The position numbers and the translations under genes are program-made. The notes below the pieces were generated by a model. The model saw nothing but the letters and a program-made list of their open reading frames with translations. It was not told where the DNA came from and did not search any database. From assembly GCA_009724975.1 (NCBI GenBank), contig SRXB01000061.1:1-9251 (forward strand): DNA of 9,251 nucleotides, written 5' to 3'. This document shows, piece after piece, positions 1 through 5,198 of the stretch. How positions within the stretch are numbered: position 1 is the first letter of the stretch; each line of letters begins with the position of its first letter. The stretch comes from a bacterium. GTDB lineage: Bacteria > Desulfobacterota > Deferrisomatia > Deferrisomatales > BM512.

Positions 1-136
1 GCTTGTTTCGGCAAGGAAATTCGAAGCGCTGAAGACCACGAGCGCCGGAGCCAGCCTCGACTCCCCCGCCCAGGTCGAAGCCGCCTTGAGGGAGATTTCC
101 GCGCCCGAAATGCTAGCTCCGCCGGATGGGGAGTAA
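1..136 (+). CDS. C-terminal fragment of an unidentified protein
   Basis: An open frame enters from the left edge (first full codon at position 2) and ends at TAA 134-136, leaving 44 residues. The stretch is rich in Ala, Glu, Ser and Pro and looks like an amphipathic helix (around AQVEAALREIS) followed by a Pro/Gly-containing tail. Its codon choice is GC-rich like the liv, slt and nfn genes and unlike the AT-richer gene at 249. I see no motif that identifies a family, and the product cannot be named from this piece. It is followed by 112 bp that contain a palindromic repeat, so it is probably not co-transcribed in a simple way with the nuclease gene. The frame itself is moderately certain because it is short and partial. 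Confidence 0.5.
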   Translation, partial: LVSARKFEALKTTSAGASLDSPAQVEAALREISAPEMLAPPDGE

Positions 137-177
137 GGATTGCGGATGGCGGGCAAAGGCCGCCGGCAACCGGATTT

Positions 178-203
178 GTCATTCCCGCTAAGGAGGGAAT
201 ACA
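178..203. repeat. Solo palindromic repeat, dRS3-like (ATTCCC-N8-GGGAAT)
   Basis: Positions 181-200 fit the pattern ATTCCC, eight bases, GGGAAT. They are preceded by GTC and followed by ACAG, the same kind of flank as the arms of the element at 555-627; GTCATTCCCGC at 178-188 is identical to 556-566. This looks like a single, slightly degenerate arm rather than a full two-armed copy. The Neisseria dRS3 repeat has the same ATTCCC-N8-GGGAAT form, and similar sequences are dispersed in many proteobacterial genomes. It lies 46 bp upstream of the GIY-YIG start codon. Confidence 0.75.
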
Positions 204-248
204 GCAAGATTTGATTTTATAAACTCGTGATTATCTGGGGGGGCAGTC

Positions 249-635
249 GTGAAAATACCGGCAGTTTACATAATGGCGAGCGGGCGCAACGGCACACTGT
301 ATGTTGGCGTTACCGCCGACCTGTTGAGACGTGCATGGCAGCACCGCGAAGGCTTGGCAGAGGGGTTCACCAAAAAGTACAACGTCAAAATGCTGGTTTG
401 GTATGAATTGCACGAGACGATGGAAAGCGCCATAAGCAGGGAAAAAGCGATGAAAAAGTGGCGCCGCGAATGGAAGCTCTCAACAATCGAACGGGAAAAT
501 CCAAAATGGGTTGACCTTTGGGCCAAAATACTCGGAAAAGACGAAGACTTGCATCGTCATTCCCGCGTATGCGGGAATCCAGAGTCGTCGACACCATTTC
601 TAGATTCCCGCATGCGCGGGAATGACGGAACTTGA
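249..635 (+). CDS. Small GIY-YIG family nuclease (YhbQ/UPF0213-like) with repeat-encoded tail
   Basis: The product is a 128-residue single-domain GIY-YIG endonuclease. The hallmark pair is VYI (residues 6-8) and YVG (18-20). Next come an Arg pair at 27-28 and His32 in the expected helix, and the presumed metal-binding Glu65 in the REKAMKKW block (64-71). These are the residues the family uses for one-metal phosphodiester hydrolysis, so the domain looks active. The start is GTG at 249. The first in-frame ATG (273) would delete the GIY strand. A run of seven G (237-243) sits where the ribosome binding site should be. The conserved domain ends near residue 95. Residues 103-127 are encoded by the palindromic element 555-627, giving a tail that reads SRVCGN...LDSRMRGND, and the stop lies just beyond it. 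Codon use is AT-richer than in the liv, slt and nfn genes, which suggests acquisition. The natural substrate of these stand-alone proteins is not established. Cytosolic; no signal peptide. Confidence 0.88.
   Translation: MKIPAVYIMASGRNGTLYVGVTADLLRRAWQHREGLAEGFTKKYNVKMLVWYELHETMESAISREKAMKKWRREWKLSTIERENPKWVDLWAKILGKDEDLHRHSRVCGNPESSTPFLDSRMRGNDGT
555..627. repeat. 73-bp palindromic MITE/dRS3-type element
   Basis: The two ends, 555-583 and 599-627, are inverted copies of one another over 29 bp with two mismatches, separated by 15 bp. Each arm is itself a short hairpin with an ATTCCC-N8-GGGAAT core (559-578 and 604-623). No target-site duplication is obvious: the bases outside the arms are tgcat and gaact. 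The structure fits a non-autonomous, REP- or MITE-like dispersed repeat. It lies inside the 3' end of the GIY-YIG gene and is read through in frame. Transcribed RNA would fold into a long hairpin that could also protect or terminate the message. Confidence 0.85.
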
Positions 636-732
636 AATATCGTCGCTTTTTCAAAAAAAGTGTCGCGCGGGAGCGGGGCGCGCAAAGCCCTGCAAAAGAA
701 AAAGCGTCGAAGACGCGCACAAACGGGATTTA

Positions 733-1635
733 ATGGACTACTTCCTTGAACTTTTTCTCGGCGGGCTGACGCGTGGGGCTATTTACGCCCTCATTGCGCT
801 GGGCTACACGATGGTCTACGGAATCATCGAGCTCATCAATTTCGCCCACGGCGAAATCTACATGATAGGGGCCTTCACCGCCCTCATCGCCGCCAGCGTC
901 CTCACCCTAAACGGCTTCACCGGCCTTTCGGTCCTCTTCCTCTCGCTTTCGGCGGCGGCAATATGGGCGGGGGCCTACGGTTTCACCATCGAAAAAATCG
1001 CCTACAAGCCACTGCGCGGCGCGCCGCGCCTCTCGCCGCTAATCAGCGCGATAGGAATGAGCATCTTTCTTCAGAATTACGTGCTTTTGGCGCAGACCCC
1101 CGATTTTTTGCCCTTTCCGCAACTGGTTCCGGAATTTGAGTTCATGGAGCCGGTGGCGCACATCTTCGGCTCCTCGGAGCTGGTCATTATTTCCACCGCG
1201 GCCATTCTCATGGCGGTCTTGACCTGGTACATAAAATTCACCCGCATGGGCAAGGCGATGCGCGCCACCGCTCAGGACCGCACCATGGCGCTTCTGGCCG
1301 GAGTAAATGTAAACCGAGTCATCTCCACCACCTTCGTCATCGGCTCGACGCTGGCGGCGGTGGGCGGGGTTTTGATAGCCTCGCACGTGGGGCAGATTAA
1401 CTTCGGAATAGGGTTCATAGCGGGGATAAAGGCCTTCACGGCGGCGGTGCTGGGCGGGATAGGCTCGATACCGGGGGCTGTTTTGGGCTCTCTTATCCTC
1501 GGCTGGACCGAGAGTTTCGCCACCGGCTATATTTCCAGCGATTACGAGGATGTTTTCGCCTTTTGCCTACTTGTCCTGATACTGATTTTCCGTCCCGCCG
1601 GCCTTTTGGGCAAGTCAAAGGCGCAGAAGGTGTGA
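733..1635 (+). CDS. livH: Branched-chain amino acid ABC transporter permease LivH
   Basis: The product is 300 residues, close to E. coli LivH (308), and is almost wholly hydrophobic with about eight predicted membrane helices. LivH-type landmarks are the N-terminal block GYTMVYGIIELINFAHGE (residues 24-41) and the C-terminal coupling region AFTAAVLGGIGS (234-245), followed by the FRPAGLLGK ending. With LivM it forms the inner-membrane channel for Leu/Ile/Val or related amino acids delivered by a periplasmic binding protein. The frame is open back to 622, but I take ATG 733. The upstream residues are Lys/Arg-rich, start inside the palindromic repeat and are not LivH-like, whereas MDYFLELFLGGL is a typical start. 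The ribosome site is weak (CGGGA at 724-728). The 97-bp leader holds a 5-bp hairpin at 704-716 but no promoter I can defend. It is the first gene of livH-livM-livG. The real substrate may differ, since this family also carries urea or aromatic compounds. Confidence 0.93.
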   Translation: MDYFLELFLGGLTRGAIYALIALGYTMVYGIIELINFAHGEIYMIGAFTALIAASVLTLNGFTGLSVLFLSLSAAAIWAGAYGFTIEKIAYKPLRGAPRLSPLISAIGMSIFLQNYVLLAQTPDFLPFPQLVPEFEFMEPVAHIFGSSELVIISTAAILMAVLTWYIKFTRMGKAMRATAQDRTMALLAGVNVNRVISTTFVIGSTLAAVGGVLIASHVGQINFGIGFIAGIKAFTAAVLGGIGSIPGAVLGSLILGWTESFATGYISSDYEDVFAFCLLVLILIFRPAGLLGKSKAQKV

Positions 1636-1637
1636 CG

Positions 1638-2840
1638 ATGGGCGAGAGGCTAAGGAGTTTCATCAGGTCGGCGGCCATCGCGCTATGGTTCGCGGTCTTG
1701 ACCTTCCCGCTAATGGTCGTGAAGGTAAACACCGTGGATAACGTGGTTATCTGGCGGTGGGCGAACATGGGGTGGGTGGCGCTTGGCGCTTTCGTCCTTT
1801 CCTACCTCTGGCGCTACCTGGAGGCAAAGAGGGCAGCCTCCATGGGCGCGGGCCAGTCGCGCTTCTCCCTCGCGCTCCAAAACCCGAAAACCCTTGTGGC
1901 GCTGGCCGCCCTTGGCCTCGCCTTTGCCCTGCTCTTCCCGCTTGTCGCATCCGAATACCGCGTAAACACGATAATAAACGCCTACATCTATATCGTGCTT
2001 GGCCTTGGGCTAAATATCGTTGTGGGGCTGGCTGGCCTTCTGGACCTTGGCTACGTGGCTTTCTATGCGGTTGGTGCCTACTCCTACGCTCTCTTGAACC
2101 ACCATTACGGCCTCGGCTTTTGGGCGGCCTTGCCGATAGGCGCGGGGCTGGGGGCCTTTTTCGGAATACTTCTCGGCATACCGGTCCTGAGGCTTCGCGG
2201 CGATTACCTGGCGATAGTCACCCTGGGTTTCGGCGAGATAATCCGCCTCATACTCGAAAACTGGAACGAATTTTCCTTCGGCCCCTCCGGCATAGCCAAC
2301 ATCGACAACCCGACCCTCTTCGGCGCGCAGCTCTCGCGCTCAAACGGCATACTCTTCATCTACTATCTCATGGTGGGCTTCGTGGCCCTCACCGTCTTCG
2401 TGGTGAGAAGGCTTGAAAACTCGCGCCTTGGCCGTTCGTGGCTCGCCCTTCGGGAAGACGAGACCGCCTGCCAGGCGATGGGGATAGACAAGATGAAGAC
2501 CAAGCTCGCCGCCTTCGCCCTTGGCGCCACGTGGGCCGGCATGATGGGGGTGGTCTTCGCCGCCAAGACTTCTTTCATAAACCCGGCCAGCTTCACCTTC
2601 CTTGAATCGGCCCTGATACTGGCGATAGTGGTGCTGGGCGGCATGGGCTCGGTGCTGGGGGTGATAGTCGCCTCCCTTGTGCTGGTCCTCCTCCCCGAGC
2701 AGCTTCGCGCCTTCGCCGAGTACCGCATGCTGATTTTCGGCGCCTCGATGGTGCTGATAATGGTTTTTCGTCCGCAGGGGCTCATAAGCGCCCCGAAAAA
2801 GAGCTATGCGCTCGACCTTGAAGAGGAGAGAGCCCGATGA
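1638..2840 (+). CDS. livM: Branched-chain amino acid ABC transporter permease LivM
   Basis: The product is 400 residues, near the length of E. coli LivM (425). The first ~100 residues contain about three hydrophobic helices, matching the extra N-terminal segment of long LivM proteins. The conserved permease core starts near residue 109, with NIVVGLAGLLDLGYVAFYAVGAY (GLAGLLDLGY at 130-139) and LRLRGDYLAIVTLGFGEIIR. The ATPase-contact region follows (MGIDKMKTKLAAFALGA), then the ALILAIVVLGGMGSVLG block and the FRPQGLI ending. The frame is open upstream to 1563 inside livH. I choose ATG 1638 because it has AGAAGG at 1625-1630 and lies 2 nt after the livH stop, so translation is probably coupled. 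Isoleucine is encoded mostly by ATA here: 14 of 18 Ile codons between 2161 and the stop. It forms the channel together with LivH, with ATP hydrolysis by LivG and a missing LivF-type partner. Confidence 0.94.
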   Translation: MGERLRSFIRSAAIALWFAVLTFPLMVVKVNTVDNVVIWRWANMGWVALGAFVLSYLWRYLEAKRAASMGAGQSRFSLALQNPKTLVALAALGLAFALLFPLVASEYRVNTIINAYIYIVLGLGLNIVVGLAGLLDLGYVAFYAVGAYSYALLNHHYGLGFWAALPIGAGLGAFFGILLGIPVLRLRGDYLAIVTLGFGEIIRLILENWNEFSFGPSGIANIDNPTLFGAQLSRSNGILFIYYLMVGFVALTVFVVRRLENSRLGRSWLALREDETACQAMGIDKMKTKLAAFALGATWAGMMGVVFAAKTSFINPASFTFLESALILAIVVLGGMGSVLGVIVASLVLVLLPEQLRAFAEYRMLIFGASMVLIMVFRPQGLISAPKKSYALDLEEERAR

Positions 2841-3622
2841 GCGCCGCCATTCTGGAGGTGAGGGGTCTCATCAAGGATTTCGGCGGCCTTCGCGCCATCG
2901 ACGGCGTCAGCCTTTCCGTGTCGGAGGGGGAGATAGCCGCCCTGATAGGCCCCAACGGAGCCGGCAAGACCACTTTTTTCAACTGTGTAACCGGCATATA
3001 CCTCCCAACGGAGGGCGAGATAACCCTTGACGCAGGGAGAGGCGAAAAAAAGAGGCTGAACGGCCTCAAGCCAAACCAGATCACCGCACTGGGAATGGCC
3101 CGCACCTTCCAGAACATACGCCTTTTCGGCAAGATGACCGCCCTTGAAAACGTGATGGTGGGCCGACACCCGCGAACAAGGGCCGGAATACTTGGCGCAA
3201 TCTTCAGGGGGCCAAAAACCCGCGCCGAGGAGAGGGAAACGGTGGAGAAAAGCCACTGGCTCCTGAAACTGGTGGGCCTGGGCTCGGTCCTGAACGAGGC
3301 GGCGGCGAATTTGCCCTACGGAGCGCAGCGAAGACTAGAGATAGCCCGCGCCCTGGCCACCGAGCCCGCCCTTCTTTTGCTGGACGAGCCCGCCGCGGGA
3401 ATGAACCCGCAGGAGACTGTCGAGCTGGAAGCCCTCATCAGGAAGATACGCGCAGAGCTCGGCGTCTCGATTTTCCTCATAGAGCACGACATGAAGCTGG
3501 TGATGCAGCTTTCCGACCGCATACACGTAGTGGATTACGGCGTGAAAATCGCCGAAGGGACACCCGCCGAGATCCGCGAGAACCCCGCCGTCATAAAAGC
3601 CTACCTGGGCGAAGAGGGCTAA
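2837..3622 (+). CDS. livG: Branched-chain amino acid ABC transporter ATP-binding protein LivG
   Basis: The product is a 261-residue ABC ATPase with every expected motif: Walker A GPNGAGKTT (38-46), Q-loop Gln92 in RTFQNIRLF, signature region LPYGAQRRLEIARAL (159-173), Walker B LLLLDEP with Asp183/Glu184, and switch His217 in IEHDM. The RTFQNIRLF...ENVMVGRH segment and the YG-Q-RRLEIARAL form of the signature are typical of LivG rather than LivF or unrelated importers. The length matches E. coli LivG (255). The start ATG overlaps the livM stop by 4 nt (ATGA), with AGGAGAG at 2823-2829 as ribosome site. The protein acts on the cytoplasmic face of LivHM. Liv systems normally use a LivG/LivF heterodimer, and no livF follows here. 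Either a distant livF supplies the partner or LivG works differently in this organism. Confidence 0.95.
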   Translation: MSAAILEVRGLIKDFGGLRAIDGVSLSVSEGEIAALIGPNGAGKTTFFNCVTGIYLPTEGEITLDAGRGEKKRLNGLKPNQITALGMARTFQNIRLFGKMTALENVMVGRHPRTRAGILGAIFRGPKTRAEERETVEKSHWLLKLVGLGSVLNEAAANLPYGAQRRLEIARALATEPALLLLDEPAAGMNPQETVELEALIRKIRAELGVSIFLIEHDMKLVMQLSDRIHVVDYGVKIAEGTPAEIRENPAVIKAYLGEEG

Positions 3623-3675
3623 GCAGCCCGTCTCCCTCCAATTTTCCGCCCCGAGCCGCGCCGCAAGGGCCACTT

Positions 3676-3713
3676 TTTCACAAGTGAAACGGCGACCGTC
3701 AAAAAGCCGTTTT
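3676..3713. terminator. Possible terminator or processing hairpins after livG
   Basis: Two overlapping inverted repeats lie 53-91 bp after the livG stop. TTTCAC-AA-GTGAAA spans 3676-3689. AAACGGC (3687-3693) pairs with GCCGTTT (3706-3712) over a 12-base loop, followed by only one further T. They could end transcription from the liv operon, but the second loop is long and the U-tract is short. The call is weak. Confidence 0.3.
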
Positions 3714-3751
3714 ACTGGATGCGCCGGAATCAAAAAACCACGCCTTTTTTG

Positions 3752-3770
3752 CTTTCAAAGTGAAAGTTTT
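3752..3770 (+). terminator. Possible terminator hairpin CTTTCA-AAG-TGAAAG-TTTT
   Basis: A perfect 6-bp stem (3752-3757 with 3761-3766) with a 3-base loop is followed by TTTT at 3767-3770, in the layout of a weak intrinsic terminator for plus-strand transcripts from liv. The stem is AT-rich, so stability is low. The core TTTCA...TGAAA is also present at 3676-3689, so both copies could instead be a protein-binding site. Confidence 0.3.
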
Positions 3771-3841
3771 CATTTCCCATACTTAATGAAGGAAATTAGG
3801 AAGCGCATTGAAAGGCAAGCGATGGCGTGGAAAATTTTGAT

Positions 3842-3859
3842 TATCCATCTGATTGGATA
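3842..3859. promoter_or_regulatory. Operator-like inverted repeat TATCCA-N6-TGGATA
   Basis: A perfect 6-bp inverted repeat with a 6-bp spacer lies in the AT-rich part of the convergent intergenic region. The spacing suits a dimeric DNA-binding protein, but no gene start lies nearby to regulate, so a role is not supported beyond the symmetry itself. Confidence 0.2.
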
Positions 3860-3955
3860 CTTTTTTACTCACTTTTGCGGCGGCGTTACGATGAATTTTT
3901 GTGCATGGTTTTGGGGATGCTGGAAAATTGCGGGAAAGGGGAGTTTTCAACAGGG

Positions 3956-3964
3956 TTATCCACA
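3956..3964. promoter_or_regulatory. Perfect DnaA box TTATCCACA with a degenerate inverted partner
   Basis: TTATCCACA matches the consensus DnaA box exactly and is preceded by TTTTCAACAGGG, a context common around chromosomal origins. An inverted near-match, TGTGGAAAT, follows at 3981-3989 within the last codons of the LarA-like gene. A weaker relative, TTATCCATC, is at 3841-3849. DnaA binding is plausible. Origin function is doubtful, because the flanking genes converge and no dnaA, dnaN or gyrB is in view. Confidence 0.4.
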
Positions 3965-3972
3965 GCTTTTCC

Positions 3973-5148
3973 CTACAGCCTGTGGAAATGGGGCGGAAGA
4001 TGGTCCAAAAGTGTCCGCGAGACCTTGATTTTCGTAAGGGAAGAGGTGTCGGTTATCTTCACGGCCAGCACCTCGCCGGGCTTTTTGCCGAGGTTTTCAA
4101 GCGCAATCGAGATGGCTTCCGCCTCATCCTCGGCGGTCACCGGCACTCGCGCGGCCTCGGTGAAGCCGCTGGCCTCGCAGTTGAGCCTCGTCGCCTCCCA
4201 GTCGGCGCTTTGAACCAGCTCTTTCGTGGTTATGTCCGCGTAGCCTATTCCGGTTGCGTTGCCGCCGCTTTTTTCGCTCAGGCCGAGCGCTATAACCTGA
4301 CCTATCACCGGAAAGGCCCCGCAACCCGGGTAACGGCGCTCCATCCCGATTATATTTATGTCCATTCCTGTTCCGGAGATATCCTTGCCGATTTTTTCCA
4401 CTATCAAAATGTCGAGGTTGTCCCAAGGCAGGCGCGGGTAGAGTACCCACGCCTCCCTGAGGAGGGCGGCCTCCTGGGAGAGCCAGTCGCACGCGGCGAG
4501 GAGAGAGATTTTGGCTGTCTCTGCGAAGGCGTTTTCAAGGATGGCGATTCCGAAAGGAACTTTGCCAGTCTCAAGAAGGACCTTCATCGCCGCCGGTATC
4601 GCCGTCGCCAGCCCCGCGCGGTGAAGTTCGGCGGCGCTTTTGGCCTTGCCCAGCCCCACCGTCATCAGCTTTGAGGGGCCGGATTCGACCGCGCCGCGAA
4701 AGGCCGTGTGGGGTTTTATCCTGTTTATGGGGATTATCGCCGCCGCCCCGAAGGCCCGTTCGTCAACCCATACAGGCGTGCCCCCCGGCGTTTTTCCGGC
4801 CATAACCAGCCCGCCCTCCGAGACCACCGGCGCGCCTACGGTTTCCCGGGTTATCCCGAGGGCCGCCAGAGTCTTCTCCTGACCCTGCGGGGTGTCGCCC
4901 CCGTGGCTTCCCATCGCCGGAACGATGAAGGGGGAAAAACCCCTGTCGGAAAGGGTGTTTGCGACCGATTTCACAATCGCCGCGATCCCCTTTATCCCCC
5001 TGCTGCCTACCGCTATGGCGACGCTCGCGCCGGTGGGGGGGGGCGGCGCCGGAAAAGTGGCGTCGAGCGCAAGTTCCCGCGTTTTCTGCGCCGGAGAAGG
5101 CTCGACAGGGCGAGGGAACGATCCCTCCACATCAAAAAATTCGATCAA
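3973..5148 (-). CDS. LarA-like nickel-pincer cofactor family protein (DUF2088, lactate racemase domain)
   Basis: The product is 391 residues. It shows the LarA N-terminal domain pattern: VGSRGI (47-52), the AMGSHGG loop (78-84), INRIKPHTAFRG (141-152), SGPSKLMTVGLGK (156-168) and AELHRAG (173-179). Family knowledge of Lactobacillus plantarum LarA assigns Arg75, His108, His174, Lys184 (cofactor attachment) and His200 (Ni ligand). The likely equivalents are Arg50, His82, His147, Lys160 and His176. The Lys-to-His spacing of 16 is the same, and Arg-to-His is 32 against 33. These residues support a nickel-pincer-dependent isomerase, racemase or epimerase of a 2-hydroxy acid or similar compound, but the substrate cannot be read. 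The start is TTG 5148 with AGGATGAG upstream; no in-frame ATG fits. Residues around 35-38 are Pro encoded by a run of nine C on the coding strand. No cofactor genes (larB, larC, larE) are adjacent. It is transcribed divergently from slt. Confidence 0.85.
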   Translation of the reverse strand: MIEFFDVEGSFPRPVEPSPAQKTRELALDATFPAPPPPTGASVAIAVGSRGIKGIAAIVKSVANTLSDRGFSPFIVPAMGSHGGDTPQGQEKTLAALGITRETVGAPVVSEGGLVMAGKTPGGTPVWVDERAFGAAAIIPINRIKPHTAFRGAVESGPSKLMTVGLGKAKSAAELHRAGLATAIPAAMKVLLETGKVPFGIAILENAFAETAKISLLAACDWLSQEAALLREAWVLYPRLPWDNLDILIVEKIGKDISGTGMDINIIGMERRYPGCGAFPVIGQVIALGLSEKSGGNATGIGYADITTKELVQSADWEATRLNCEASGFTEAARVPVTAEDEAEAISIALENLGKKPGEVLAVKITDTSSLTKIKVSRTLLDHLPPHFHRL

Positions 5149-5198
5149 AATTTCTCATCCTTGATTGGCGGCGGCAAGCTCTGGTAGCCTTCCCCACC
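5149..5198. promoter_or_regulatory. Divergent promoter interval between the LarA-like gene and slt
   Basis: Only 50 bp separate the two divergent start codons. It carries the LarA-like gene's ribosome site, read on the minus strand, about 10 nt from the TTG. Any plus-strand promoter for slt must overlap the LarA-like gene or this gap. TTGATT (5161-5166) is a possible -35, but its -10 partner (TAGCCT, 5185-5190) is poor. I infer shared regulatory space from the geometry only. Confidence 0.35.

Larger units (their letters stand above)
3623..3972. other. Convergent intergenic region, AT-richer, no supported gene
   Basis: These 350 bp separate the 3' ends of livG (plus) and the LarA-like gene (minus). 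The part from about 3740 to 3910 is visibly AT-richer than the flanking genes. I see several small inverted repeats and one perfect DnaA box, listed separately. An open frame on the plus strand begins at ATG 3786 (second ATG at 3822) with a hydrophobic start, MAWKILIIHLIGYFF. It has no ribosome site, runs into the antisense gene and resembles nothing I know, so I do not call it a gene. Confidence 0.7.

Noticed and set aside
178..627. CRISPR array
   Set aside because: There are only three palindromic arms, unevenly spaced and with a gene between them; there are no spacers of regular length.
385..720. Minus-strand open frame across the repeat and the nuclease gene
   Set aside because: It reads the palindrome in reverse and is antisense to a recognised GIY-YIG domain.
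622..732. N-terminal extension of livH starting inside the palindromic repeat
   Set aside because: The extra 37 residues are basic and unlike LivH. ATG 733 gives the family-typical start and length.
1563..1637. Upstream start for livM within livH
   Set aside because: It would overlap livH by 73 bp with no ribosome site there. ATG 1638 has AGAAGG and a 2-nt gap to the livH stop.
3623..3972. Chromosomal origin of replication
   Set aside because: There is one perfect box only, the flanking genes converge and no origin-associated genes are present. It is kept as a finding on DnaA binding, not called as oriC.
3786..4028. Small plus-strand open frame with a hydrophobic start in the convergent gap
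   Set aside because: It has no ribosome site, it overlaps the antisense gene and it resembles no family I know.
3827..5187. Several long plus-strand open frames opposite the LarA-like gene
   Set aside because: These are GC-bias shadows. The minus-strand frame carries all the conserved motifs.
4959..5198. N-terminal extension of slt
   Set aside because: The region is antisense to the LarA-like gene and would bury the signal peptide that starts at ATG 5199.
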